Under the pieces are notes generated by a model. It did not search any database, was not told the DNA's origin, and saw only the letters and a list, made by a program, of their open reading frames with translations. 64,000 nt of DNA. Source: Eimeria necatrix (lineage: Eukaryota; Apicomplexa; Conoidasida; Eucoccidiorida; Eimeriidae). A program made the position numbers and the translations under genes. Location: NCBI RefSeq assembly GCF_000499385.1, contig NW_013652540.1, forward strand, positions 62,001-126,000. The letters are read 5' to 3'. Below are positions 34,983-47,783 of the stretch, piece after piece. The first letter of the stretch is position 1, and the number at the start of each line of letters is the position of its first letter.

Positions 34983-36413
34983 TAATTTTCCGACGTCATC
35001 TAGTGTGGCAGTTTCCGCATCATCACATTCTGTTTCTCAGCCGTGCCCTGCGGGTAGCGGAAGCCTAGAACATGGATATCATACGCAGTTCCTAAGTTTA
35101 AAGCTCTTTGGGGAAAGGCCGGATGCTTAAGTGGCTAGTTGCGGATAGGAGTGCTGCTGTGAAGGCGTGCCGAGGGAAAAACCTAGATATTTGTTGCTGG
35201 ATTGGCAGTAGTAGATGCAGTTCTTTACCTGCAGACAGGAAGAAGGAACTCTGGAAGTTCTGAGTTGCCCGATTTTCTCTATACTTTGTACCGCAGAACC
35301 GGGGCTTTCCGGGTTGTCGACTGCATGGTTGCGCGATTGAGGGGAAACTTAGGGTCCGCAGTTTTCCTTCTGGCACAACAGAACTGATGCACCGAGTATT
35401 TCCCTCGTTGCATGCAGAACGTGATCACTAACAAACTAATGTCGTATCTCAGCAAGCTTATGCTGTGGTATGTTGTAGCTTGGCTGCGTAAGTTTGCCTC
35501 GGACACGAATCCATGGTACCATATGCACCATCAGAGCGAAGTGTCAATCTAGCTACTTGGCTGATGCTTATTTCTTTTCATGTTACCGAAGGACCAACAC
35601 TTAGCATGAACAGATTTACTGATGGGCCGCGGAAATCGTCGTTGTTTAAGAGCTGGCAGTTCACTGTATGTTGTGTAGGACTGCCCTGTACAGCGTAGGA
35701 CGAATTCTTCTTTGCAGCCTCTGCATCGCATGCTAATTTGACAGCTGTTGTGTCTGTCTCACTTGTTCATAACTGAGGTTTCTAAGGACTTGGTTTCGAG
35801 AGCAGTAATGAATGTTCTGCTGCCGGGTAACGAGCTATTAGCTGCACAGATGCTTTTGGGACGCAGTAGGACTCGAGCTGTAGTGACATTAGTGATGCAG
35901 ACGTAGTAGAATATTATTGTAGAATGCCTTTCTGAGTGACAGAAAGTAGATAATCAATGCGGGCAACATGCCACTCTAAATTGCTGGTTTGCACCAGTGA
36001 GGGGTAGGACCGGTGATGGATCAGAACTCGCTTATGGCTTCTTGGTGTTTGTCAAAACAGTGATAAATCGCAAAGTCAGGAACCGCACTAGAAACTGAAC
36101 CGAAAATGTTGGTTTGGAAGGGGTTCTGGCGGTTTTCACATCCGACAACGGACTTTGGACTGCCTCAGATGTAAACCTTAAATATGGGGACCCACTTACG
36201 TACACGCACATCGCGAGGTTGTTTGGGAGGACAGTAGCCTAGCTACGTAGAAGCAACTAAGCCGGAGTAAATCCAAAGAAACTGGGGAGTGCTGAAACAA
36301 GTAGTTGCTGACTTTGGGGGTATCGTGCTTTTTTGGGATTCAAATGCAGAAGCGAGAGACATCAGAGAAAGCAGTTCGTTTCAATTTCGCAAGATGTGGC
36401 TAAGAGGCACTTG
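34983..36413. other. convergent intergenic region
   Basis: About 1.4 kb between the APEH stop (plus) and the stop of the ASH-repeat gene (minus). It should contain both 3' UTRs. Only short, unsupported open frames occur, and no repeats stand out. Confidence 0.45.
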
Positions 36414-39400
36414 CTAAGCGCTAGCCAGGCAAGGTGGCTCAAGATGACCCAAGTTGGCGCTGACGTCAAACTCTTCATCCGTTGAGGCTGCGCCGCGCAG
36501 CTCGAAGTACTGAGGCGCCGCCGTGCCAGCTGCCAGTTTATAGAGGCAAGCGTACTGACCTACATGAGTGGGTCTAAGAGCAGACAGCAGAGAGAACAAG
36601 AGGACAAACTCAGTAGCAAGGGCTCCGAAAAACTCACTTTTTATCAACTGACTAGTTTGCAGAGCACGACAGCCAAACAAAGTGCGGCGGAACAAGAGTT
36701 CCACAAGGACCACGACCACAGTTCTACTGAGGGGGTTGGCAGGGTTGCCGTGCTACAAGAAACGGACAGGAGCAGACACACACAGCAGCCCTATAGTCTG
36801 CCAAATTTTGAATGGAAATATCATGCAGCTTACATGAAGCGTATCCGAATAGAGGCGGTGCTGCTTTCTGCCTTTCTTCCCCCGAGTTTCATGCTCTGCA
36901 GTGTCCCCTGTGACGGACTAAACTGAAACGCCCGTGTTGCTTTCACGTTGTCCGCTACCTGAGGCGCAGCAGAGACCCACAAGGGAATGCATGCAAGGGG
37001 CCTGAAGTGTAGAGAAGAAAGCAGAAAGCGGAGGAGACAATATGAGTCTGCCTTTTACATGGTAGGCTTTAAGGTGTGGGAAGAGCAAGATACATAAAAT
37101 TCTGTCTGAGGGTTTCACGGACTAGGCTGATAGACTTGCGAAGGGGAATGCACTGACCAAACCCAGTTGCTGCGTTGCGGTCCCAATGTTTTCCACGTCC
37201 TCACTTTCGTTACTGCTGCGTTTTGTGATGCTGTTGCCGCTGTTGCTGTTGCCGCACAAAATGACGCGCCAGTCCACAGCTGTTGTTGAGACAGCCCGTA
37301 CCTGTAGCACTTTGCTGGGACGCCGTCGGGATTCCACGTGAATGGTTTGAAAGTCTATGACTAGAGGGCGCTGTGGGTCACAATAGGAACACCAACCCCT
37401 TTCTCCAGCCGCACCATGCATCTCGGGCGGAGCCCAAAGCAGAAGAAACGCTTGCCTGGATAGTCCTACAAGAGACACAACCTGGGTCCTGTAGGACACT
37501 AGAGAAGCAGCAGTTGAAGAAGCTGGTGCTGCTGCAGCGCTTTCATCGAAGGGCTCGCAGGAGCTTTTCTCTGCCAGAAGTGCACAAGCAGCCGCTGAAA
37601 CTTTAGGCAGAACGGCGTCAAGACGCTGCAGCAGCTTCTGATATTGCAGCAGCAGCAAACTTTGCCCTGCCCCCTGCAATCCTCGCTTGTGCTGTTCCTG
37701 TAAGGCTGAAAATCCCAATAGCAAGAGTGTAAGAGGATCCCCTTCTGGCCACAGCACTCGAAGAACGCCTCCCAGCAAGGCTTGGAAGAGGGGCTGCTCT
37801 TCTAACGCTTCCAGCTGCGGCTTAATCTGCTGTTGCTGTAGCTTCTGTATGAGCAATAACAGACGCTTCAGCATAGAATTCTTGCTGGTGCTTCCTGACG
37901 GCTGAGCCATTGGATATGAAATAAGCAGTTGACCGGAACAGCAAGCGTCTCCTTTGGCCATTGCTTCACTTGTTGGAGGACATAACTCCACAGCCAGCCG
38001 GAGCTGTTGGTGTCTCTGGACTGTGAATGTCTGCACAAGAAGCAGCAGCATCGAAGGGAGCAGGAGTTCTACAAGCACTAGCAAGGCCAGCAGCAAAAGC
38101 AACGGCAAGCCCAGCAATAGCAGCAGAGCACCGTCGCTAGCATCAGAGCACCAACGAATCCATGACCAGCCACAACAAAAGCAGCGCCATTTCTCCACAC
38201 AGCTTCGTCAAGATTCCTCTTTTTGTCCTTTGCTCATGCGTGGCTGAACAAACTGACGTTCTGAGCCAAAGCTAAAGATTTGAAAGACAAATGTTTCTCC
38301 TGGGGCCCTGCTCAACCCACCATCTGCTCCTGGACTGGCGCGACAAGGTTCTGCTGCCGCTGACACCCTGTGTGCTGTATTCGCTCTTTTTGCTCTTGTG
38401 GCTGCTGCTGCAGCTCGGCATTCACAAGTTTGAACGATCTTCCCTTTACAGAAACAGAGCAGGTGACGGAATGACAGTGGCTTGCTGGCTGCAGGATCAC
38501 TTCCTTCTGGATAGAGACAGCAGTAACGGGCCAGCCTGCGCTACCCACGTTCTCGCTATCCGGTAATGCTGCCTCTTCCGACGCAAACCACAAAGTTCGG
38601 AGCCCAGTTGTGTCTTCTTTTGTTTTCTTTTCTGTTCCTGGTTCTGCTGCTGTTGGCTCCATTGGTGCTGTGGGGCTTTCTGCGCCAAACGTCATGCGGA
38701 GACTAGGCAGCCGCGTCTGGATTGTGAAGTCGACGATGAGAGGGGTAGCAGCAAGCACTGTAGGGACTCTCAGACAAGCCCCACTACCGTGAGCAACTCC
38801 AGAAGGTGCCGCATCAGCAGGACCCGCTGCAGCATCAATGGTTTCAGGGGTTTCAGCAGGGATGCCAGCGGTTTGGCTTTGATAAACAGCTTCAAAAGTG
38901 TCATTAAACAGTGAACGCAGAGGCTGGTTGGGAGGCTGTTTAACAGGACAACTTGAGGGGTTGACGTCTGTACAGCCCAGGAACCGCTTCTGCAATTGAT
39001 GTTGTCGGCACACTGTGTCACTCGTTTTGCTTTCTGGACCAGCTGCTGATTGTTCAGATTGTGTCTTTCCCATTTTCGGATGTCGTCGACCTGAGAAAAT
39101 GCAAGCCATGGTGGCCTTTCCCTCGACAGGGCATGCGTCGCGAGCAGCAGCAGCTCCTGCTGTTTTTCCTGTTTGTGCTGCTTCCGTAGAGATGGGGACC
39201 GCAAAGCCCACAGCTCTGAGTCTGTGATACCCTGGGGAAGTCTGGAGAGCCCCACAGCAAAGAGACACCTCGATAGTGCCGTAAGGAGCCAATACGAATT
39301 CGGAGGGCTCCATGCGAGGCATGGCAATACCCTTGTGACAAGATGCCACACTAGCTATTGCAGGCTCTGCTACTTCTGCTAGGGCTGCTGCTTCTACTGA

Positions 39401-42400
39401 AGCAGTTGGTTTTGTGCTCTTCATGGCTGGACAGCGAAGCATCCCATCTGCATTGAAACTCGGCTGCGGTAGCTCGGTGCTGCATCGTCTGCCTCTTGCA
39501 CTCCAGGAGTTGTCGCAACTGTGCAACAACGATGTAGTTGCACTGCCCTGTGTTGAAGCAACCGCTTTTATTGTCCGCTCACCCGCTGCGTGAGCAGTCA
39601 ACCCTGTAGGGCTCGCCTCGGCATCGCCATAAACACGTACAGCTGCCTCGTTGACCTGACCTGCTCGCTTTTCTGCTCTTGATTGCAAGTCTGTCTGGGG
39701 TCCCGTCAGGGCTGCGGTTTTCTGGGAGCGCAGCACTTCCGCTGCGGCAGCAACAGCCCGGGTTTCAGGTGAAAGAGGCATCATGTCTGACACCAGACAA
39801 TGCTGAGGGGGGAGCAGCTCAGCGTAGCGGTCGGCCCATGCAGCTGCTGCTGCTGCATTTGCTGTTGGTTTCTCCTCTGAGCTCGTAGGCAGTGTTTCTT
39901 GTGCGCTGCCTGGTACTGCTGATGATGGTGCCAATGCATCTGTTGACACCAAGTCAGCGAGACCATCTCTTCGAGCACCGAGAGAAGGGTCTTGTAGAAC
40001 ACCGTCAGGTCCTTCCTGCGGGGCAGTTGCAGCTTTGCTTACTACTGCAGATGCGGCAGCTTCTCCTGCAACTGCCTTTCTATCTGTCTGCGTTAGTGGA
40101 TTTGGTGAAGCGTATAATGACGGGTGTTTCCGGCTGTTTTCGAGTTCGAGAGTTGTATTGGGTAGAGGCTCTGTCGCTATTACATCTCCATCTGCCGCTG
40201 CTGCTGAGGCTTTTGCGGGTGTTGCCGCTTCCCCCAGAGCTTTCCATCCAACGTTTGTCTTCAGTAAGCCAAATTCAGCAGCGGCGGCCGCCGCTTCTGT
40301 AGCCCTCATCGAAGCTTCCTCAGCAGCAGCTGCAGCTGCAGCCGCTGCTTCTGCTGCTAGTACTGCTAGGTCGGGAGTTTTGGCTGGCTGTGACCTCTGT
40401 GGCTTTCGGCTGGGTGCAACAGTCGTAGGTGCAGCAACGGAAGTGGCTGCTGCTGCTGCACCCACTGCTGCTTCTGCGGCTGCTTCTGCTTCGCACGCCG
40501 TCCCGACCACACGCTGGCGCAGTGCCTCAATGGCTGCTTCCCGCAAGGTGGCAGCTTGCTGCAGCTGCCTCTCCAATTTCTGCTGCATTTCCCAAAGGCC
40601 AATGTCAAACAGAATCCAATTAACGTGCAGCCACTTGCTGCTGCTGTTCTCTATTCTAAAGGTTATGCGCTGCTCCTTGTCCCCCTGTTGGCATTGCTGC
40701 TGCCGTTTCTGCTGAGTCGTTGTGTCTGCTACAGCTGCTGCTGGCTCGGCAACCTGCGGGTCTTTGGCAGCCATTTTGAGGAGCATGAGCTTCGTTTTGG
40801 TTCTATAGCTAGTGAAATTTGAGTGCTGCTTCTGCTGTAGCTGCTTCTGTCCCTTCTCTACCATGGAAGGCTGCTGTAGGGCAATCTGGGCAGTTATGAG
40901 AGGTGGCATGGAGTCCCGGAAACGAAGACATTGCTGGGGTGAAGGGATCTGCAACAAGGGACCCCTCACTGGGACTTTGAGAGGTATAAGTGTTACAGCT
41001 TGGCGTTGCACCAGTTGCTGTTGTTGCTGCAGCTGTTGCGGAGATGGCAACGATGGCTCCAGTGCCAGCCTCAGGGCTGCGTCAAAGTTCGCGGGAAGAG
41101 AAGCAAGCATTTCTAGGGCAAGCAATGCAGCTTGTTGCTGCTGCAGCACGCAACTGCTTTCAGGGTGAGGAATTATCACCAAGCCTTCATCGGTAACCCT
41201 CAGCAGCTGCTGCCGCCGCTGCCTTGCTGCTGTCATCTGAAGTGCACGTACACCAGCAGCAGTCTTAAACGATGGTCGATCTGCATGAAGCGAGCCCAGA
41301 AACGAATGCTGCATCTCAGAAGGAGCAGCAAAAGAGGCTGCTTGAACTAATAGGGCCTCAGCAGACAGATAGTCTGAATCAAGAACTCCACCAGTCCTGC
41401 CCTTAGTTCCGCTGGTATTATTGTGGTCCCTGGCGCTGCTGCTACTGCTGCTGTCGCTGCTGCTGTTTGTACAGTAGGTGAAGCATGCGTCTGTTTGAGC
41501 AAGCCAAGACGACAGGATTTCCCTGCTGCTGCTGCTTCCCACTTCGTTATAGATTTTGCTGCTACTGCTGCTACAGTCTGGGCACATGAGTGTGCCCACT
41601 GGTCTGCCATCCTCACAATATGATGGGTGCCGTATCCGTTGCTGCCGCAGCATCGGTTCCTGCTGCTGCGTTTGCTGCTGCTGGTGAGCACTTGTCAAAG
41701 CGTCCAGCCGGATTGTGGTCTTGATGGGCGAATCATTTATAGCCAACAAATAGAGAAAGGAGCTTTCCCCTCCCACAGTTAAGGCTGGAAGCTCCACCTC
41801 TGGTGCCCTTTCGCTACTGTGAGGCGCCGAATCCCACTGCTGCTTCAGAACGCCCCAAGTGCCGATGCCGGCAGCCTTAAGTGTTGCAGCGACACCTTTT
41901 GGCCTTTGTTGCACTTCATTTTCATCTTCAATGCGAGGTGACGCAACGCTGCTTGCTCTGCTTCTGCTACTAATGCCGGCCCCTAAAAGATCTTGCCCAT
42001 GCAGACAGACGCCTTGCTCGTGCTGTCGTTCCTCCTCCGTGCCTTTTTGCAAAAGAGCGTTGAGTGCATGCTGGTGTTGGACAGACACTTTCATACCTTC
42101 CTGGGGCAACCGCTTCTGCTGCAACAGTGAAGCGGCGGCTTTGAGCTGTTGCTCCGTAAAAAGAGCATACGTAATGGATGCCCCGCTGCACGCAGCCGCA
42201 AATGTGACTTGCAGGGGCAGCATCAGGCCAGCACCTTGACAATAGGCCTTCACCACCAAACAAGGGGAGGCAAGGATACCTAAGCAGGAGACATCTAAAG
42301 AGACGAAGCTCCGACTCCCCACAATACACTCAGCGGGAGACACAGTTACTAGCAAGCCGCAGGGGCCAAGTGCGGCAGGTGTGGCCGTAGGCGGAACAGT

Positions 42401-45400
42401 TCTCTCCGCCACTTGTTGCTCTTCCTCCTGCTGTAGCACTAGCTGCTGAGATGCCGTATCTCCCACTTGTGTAGGTGAATTCCAGCAGATCTTGATGGGT
42501 ATGTCTCCGTCATTGTATACTGTAAGCTGCTGCTTCAGCAGCAGAGGCCGCAGCAGGAACAATGGCGGCAGATTTACAGTGTGACTGCTTAGGCGCAGGC
42601 GTGGCAGTGAAATTTTGGCTTTAAGAGAAACAGCAACAGGTTGGCTGTCTTCCAGCGTCTCAACCTGCAAAATGAAACCAGTCTGTACTGCATGCTTGTC
42701 AGATAGCTCACCTTAGCCATTGCCTCAACGCCTCAAGGCGTACACAGCAGGTGAGGCTTACTAAAATAAAGGTGTCCAGAACTTTAGGGTGAGACGCCCG
42801 AATCGTCAGCAGGAAGATGCCTTCTTCGCCAGGAGGTAGCAGGACATACGACGGATATATCACTAGCTGTCCAGATAGACCAACCACCACCAAGTCTTTC
42901 CGCTCCTGCTCCAGCTGTTGTTTGCGCTCCTTGTGCTGTAGTCGCCACGCAGCCAGCTGTTGCTGTAGGGCCAGGTGTTGCTGTTGGACTGCGCAAACAT
43001 TCTCTGCAACAAAAAGAGTCCGCGGTATTGCAGCCGCCTGACCATTTGCTGCTGACCCGGAATTTACCTCACAGCTTTACAGCTCTTCGCAGGGTTTTCA
43101 AGCAGTATGGTCTAAAGTTAAGTGGACACGGAAGCGCATGCTTCGCATGCTTTTTACCACTGACAATCACGCACCTTCAAACTCGCCTTCTGAATCAGAA
43201 GAAACCTGCTTAGCATCAGCTGCAGCTGCTGCAGATGCTTCGGCCTCAGCTGCAGCAGCATCTGCTGCGTTCAGTGGGTCACGAAGAAAAGGCTCACAGC
43301 AAAGCGAAGACTCGTCTACGCAGAGGCACTTGGTGCAGCAGCGCACCGTTGCAGACGGTTTGCTGGATCGTGCCTCACAGGCATCAGCGCTGCCTGCTGC
43401 TGGCGCTCTGGTTCCGGCACTTTTAGCCTCCGTCGTTGCCGTTCCTGCTGCTGCTGCTATGCTCATGATTGTGTCTACAGCTTTTTCAGGCTCCTCACTT
43501 GGGGCTCTGATAAGTGAAGAAATGAAATGACAGGGAAAAGCTCCCGGAAGCATATCCTCCGGAGGCCGAAGGTGTTGTGCTGCTGGGGAAGAAACCTCGT
43601 CAGCAGTTGCGAAGCGAAGGCGGACAGCGGCAGGGGCTTGAGAAGTGTTGCGAACGAGGAGGGCTCGACTAGTCCGAGTATGAGCGCGCACCTAGCACAA
43701 CGCGGACATATTCACAGAAACAGACAAGCTGCTCCATTACAGCTCTGCTACCGTACTGGTGCTGCTATTCTTTCACGTGCATCTGCTGCTGCTGCTGCTT
43801 AGACTCGCTGTTCCTGGCGAAGCATGAAGCTAGGTCAGTATCAAGTAAAAGGCCACAAGGAGACTGACCATCCCAAAATCAATTTGTGGAGGCCAAAAGT
43901 GAGACACTCGAGGGCCAAATACTTCAATACAAAGGGGGAACACCAAACGTAACTGCTCTTCGCAACCGTTCGCTGCAGGGGCTCCTGTTGCATCGGAAAG
44001 AGGAGCCAACGTCGGAATATCCGTCTCTTTGGGTGGAAACACGGAAAGAGGAACATCCATGGACATAGTACCGCAGCAAAGCGGCAGCAGCCTCATGACA
44101 AGCTTCCCCTTCGCTCCTGGAGAGACAACGTGTTGTTCTTTACTTGCCACGCAGAAGTAGCCAAAAGGCTGAGGGCTCTGCCCAAAGATCTGAAGGAAAA
44201 CCATCAAAGCCATCTTCAACACTGGTTACGTATCCAGTCTCAAAGGAGCACGAGAGCAAGGTGGGCAGAGGAAGGGGAAAATGAAGGGACAAAGGCAAAA
44301 GCTTGCCGCATCTGTTTCTTTCTCAAGTCCTTCGATTTCGTCCTCTTCAACGCGAAGAAGCCACGCAGTTTCCCATTCATTTCCAGTGGAGGCGTTGTCG
44401 CTGCTGCTGGTGCAGTTTGTTGTTCTGGTACGGGGGCCACTTAGCCCACTACTGCCGTTATTGTGCTTAGCGCCTCTCCAGCGTACTTTCAGTGCCCGAA
44501 AATTAGGGTGTACAGACAGCCAGACGTCAGCGAGCCCCTCATTCTTAAACCTTAAGACTACACTTTGTACTGCGCATGGCCTCATACGTTTAGTGGTAGG
44601 AGATTCCAACTTGTCTCCAGCGGTACCGCTGCCTAAGGCCACCACCTTTGGCTGAGTCACTCTGACACGCTGCTGAAGACGCAGCAGCTGCCACTCCTTA
44701 GGGCTTTTGTCTCCCGCAGCCTCCAAGCACTCCATATGTATCAGTTTTCCACCCCTTTCAGCGTTATGGCATCTTGAATCCGGCTCTGCAAAGAGGGGTG
44801 TCCAGCGCACTTTGAGCTCCGTCGGGTCTTCTTCCCCAGCTCTTCCCTGTTCTTTGCTTTTAACAGTGTCACTCTCTTCGCATTTATCTGCGTTATCTTT
44901 TTCAATTTTTTCTTTCACCCCATTCGTGGATGAGAGGCCGTGAGCACTCTCTGGGCACGCAATGGCTTGCGGAGAGAGGAGAGCGCCGGAAGAAACATTT
45001 ACAATCTGCAGAGAAAAGCGAAAAACAGTTTTGAATAGGTAAGAGAGAGGATATATTTCGTAAACACGATGGGACGTAAGCAAAGACTTAAATCAACGGG
45101 GTGCATCAGCAGAGAGATGATACATACCCAAAGAGAAAATTCGAAGGAGAATAACCCACTTCTGCTACTGCGGTTATCTGGCAGCGTGGTCGGCAGCATC
45201 CGTGGGTTCACTGCAAAACAAAAGGAGCGGCTTCCTTTTGGGGGAACGACAGCCTCCGATGGCGAAACAGAAAATGCACAGCATAGTTCTGAAATATCAT
45301 TTGCTGCTGGTGGTGCTGTGGCGGATGCTCTCTGTAGTTTTGCAGCATGACGCCAGAGCACATGTATGGGCAGCTGCCCTTCGTTGCAGAGCACGACAGA

Positions 45401-47783
45401 ACGGAAGATAGGGGGGCCGCCACGCTGCGAGATAGCCGAAAGCAAGTAAATGGTGCGGCATATAAATTTTTTTGGTCAGATATCTGATGACGCGCAAAGC
45501 AGTAGACGGCATGCCAAAAACGTTGTACAGAAATTAGAAGTCCGCTACAATGGCCTACCAAAGAACAGCCAAAGTCCATAATGCGAGGTAGTAGGCATCT
45601 CACGGCCTGAAACAGCTGGGCTTCGGTGAAACGAACATAATCTTCCATTTTACGGCCCACTGGTGCCAATACTTCTGCTGAAATTTCTCCTGTTGAAGCT
45701 GCTGTCTTTACTTCTTCTGCTTTAAACGCACTGTGTGGGTGACCACCGGATTTCGTAGCAACTGATTCTGCTGCCATCAGCCCTGGCAGGAGGCAGAGTT
45801 CAGGCATAAAGGAAAAAGGGAGGTGTGAGGGCCACTGAGTGCCACAGAATTCTTTAAGGGTCAGTGCAGCTGCCTCTGCGAACCCCCGGAGTTCAACTGT
45901 AGCAAGAATGTTTAGCTCTTCTCCATCAGGAGCGTATTGGGCTGCTGATATGAGTTGCAAAGACGCAGAGAACTGTCCCGGTTTACTTGGAGTAAACCGT
46001 AACATAAGCGAAGCCCCTCTGTCCCCCCGAGTCAACAAGAAATCCTCTCTCAACACCGTAAATACTTCTTCACAATCCTCCAGCCACTCAGTGTAAGGCA
46101 CTTTCGCGGACTCCTTAAGAGTAAGAGGTGCTGCTTCTTGAGGCTGCCTTTTTGTGGATAAAAAGGGGCAACAAGACACAGCTCTCTCTTTGCTTCCGCC
46201 TGGAGCATGTGGAGATATCAAAGCCCTTACAGTCCCCTCTCCTCCCTCATTTTGCAGACACAGTCTGAAATTCGCAGACCAAAATCTAGCCTCGAAATGA
46301 GGTCCCCTGCTCTTTTAACACTGGAGCAAAACTGTTTAGCAGTGCTCAAGGTTTGTCCCCTGAGTCTGCTTAGCCTTGGCATTCTCAACAGGAAGAATTC
46401 AGGAAAGGAAAATCACGAAATATCCTAGGGAACAAGCCTGATTATGAGCGAGACAATCCAGATTCGGCGAGGAGCTTATGCTGAGCTACCTAGCAATCAG
46501 GCCCCTGCCAAGGAAACAACGTATGTTTCCCAGTTTAACAAAGCTTTGAATAACGCTATCTCTGCGTGCGATATGCCGTGTTGTGCTATGCAGTAGAAAT
46601 TCTTACTCCATTGCAACTGACTCTCCCGGGCGCGCGGCGCCAAAGTCTAACACGCGAGGTAAAGAAAACAACGAAGGGGGCTCTTTGCGGGCTAGAAGCT
46701 GCACAACATTTTGGCAGGTCCAACAAATGCCCCTAGAAATGGAAGAAGGCAGTATTTGTGCCCGCCGCCGGCGTCGCCGGAAATGATTTCAATCGGTGGA
46801 GAAAGCATTGTGATGTGAAAAGTCACAAGTGTTCAATGGAATTTGTTGCTCTCATGTGCTTATTCTTGCTTGTACAAGATTTGAAATGCAGATTCTACAG
46901 AGCATACAGGGAATCAATGGGACGGCATCGATCCCAAAATGCTGCATTGCTCATGAATTGCAGCGTTGAAATGCAGAGGGGAACAGTTACCGGTATTGCG
47001 AATGCGCCCTTCTCTGTGTGGAGCTCCAGCAGGCCCGTCGCCTCCGGTGCGGAAGGCGTTGGGCAGAAAGAAACCCAAACCTACAAAGCCATCAACCCAG
47101 CAAGTGAGAATTCGCCCTTTTGAAATGAGTGCTTGCCTGACGAGGAAAATCAAGCAACGCGCATTAAGAAAGAACAAGTACGCATCCATGGCTAGCACAT
47201 TTTATTCAGCAAGAGGCCCTGTACTCGAGGCCTTGTAGTGGCTTCATTGCAGATTTGTGTCGCCCACCTCCTTTGTACTTTATACCTGAAAGATTAATTG
47301 CGCAAACTGCACCGTGTGCCTACCTGAACGCACATTCCAGTCGCTACAATTCCTGAGACACGTGGGTTTGTTTGCTCTTCGCGGCAGCTGCCAGCAAGTG
47401 AATCCAGAAGGACGCCACCTCCCGGGTACTTTGGCAGGGAAATTCGAAACGGACTTTTCGGGTCGATCTCTAATCTCATGCGCCTCCCAACGCTTTCACG
47501 ATTGCGCAGAGTCACCTTCTTCGTGTAAGTGACTCCTTGAACCACTTTGTCAAATACCTGCACTGACAGTTGCACACTCCTGGCGCGCGTTTCGAGAAGC
47601 TCTCGAAACGCGCGCCCAACTAACACAATACTTTCTTGAGGTGCATTGCCGGCAAGCACTCCCTTCACCTTCGTTCACCGCACAGGAACTCACTATGCGT
47701 TCCGGAGTGACTGCGAACGGGCATCCGTCGGACGAATTCATTGCTTCAAATCTTGGGTTCTTCAGGCACAGGCGGCCCTTCAT
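36414..47783 (-). CDS. giant ASH/MSP-repeat protein (HYDIN/CFAP type)
   Basis: A multi-exon gene with repeated immunoglobulin-like ASH/MSP beta-sandwich units, the hallmark of axonemal central-pair and centrosomal proteins such as HYDIN and CFAP47. Units are seen at 47560-47420 (QVFDKVVQGVTYTKKVTLRN), 46290-45840 (FRLCLQNEGGEGTVRAL, then LMLRFTPSKPGQFSASLQLI), 45600-45130 (IMDFGCSLVGH, then FRSVVLCNEGQLPIHVLW), 45000-44480 (VVLRFKNEGLADVWLSVHPN), 43890-43590 (QIDFGMV, then SRALLVRNTSQAPAAVRLRF), 42900-42300 (PPGEEGIFLLTIRASH, then LTVYNDGDIPIKICWNSP) and 37360-36430 (LVIDFQTIHV, then PTHVGQYACLYKLAAG, FELRGAAS). The exon 42670-38312 is one 1452-codon frame with long Ala- and Gln-rich inserts. 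The protein ends PPCLASA at 36414. Coccidian microgametes have flagella, which fits. The 5' end is uncertain because the frame stays open upstream of 47783; 46.4-47.3 kb is not resolved. Confidence 0.72.
37950..38200 (-). other. leucine-rich hydrophobic segment in the ASH-repeat gene
   Basis: An open stretch on the minus strand encodes ALLLLLGLPLLLLLALLV and then VQTFTVQRHQQLRLAVELCP. The second part looks like an ASH strand pattern. The first part could be a transmembrane helix or simply a CTG/TTG codon run inside a beta-sandwich. The exon start near 38200 is not fixed. Confidence 0.35.
40262..40372 (-). repeat. polyalanine-coding GCN tracts
   Basis: On the coding (minus) strand, several runs of five to nine Ala codons separated by Glu/Ser/Thr lie in the long exon of the ASH-repeat gene. 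Similar Ala- and Gln-coding runs occur near 40440-40480, 41020-41150 and 41650. They explain the long plus-strand open frames here, which are shadows. Confidence 0.7.
47582..47616. other. perfect 16-bp inverted repeat with a 3-base loop
   Basis: The left arm is 47582-47597 (ggcgcgcgtttcgaga), the loop is agc, and the right arm is 47601-47616, the exact reverse complement. It lies inside the exon that encodes GRAFRELLETRAR of the ASH-repeat gene, so the mRNA would form a very stable GC-rich hairpin within coding sequence. Confidence 0.9.

Noticed and set aside
36564..36926. 120-codon plus-strand frame near the ASH gene end
   Set aside because: It overlaps the last ASH exon on the minus strand, which carries a family motif. 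The plus frame has no conserved pattern.
40035..40715. 226-codon plus-strand open frame rich in Ala
   Set aside because: It is the complement of the Ala/Gln-coding repeats of the minus-strand ASH gene. Its translation is only homopolymer runs with no conserved block.
43138..43530. Plus-strand Ala/Ser-rich frame
   Set aside because: Opposite strand of the exon with the ASH motif SRALLVRNTSQAPAAVRLRF. The Ala richness is a reading of the same GCN/TGC repeats.
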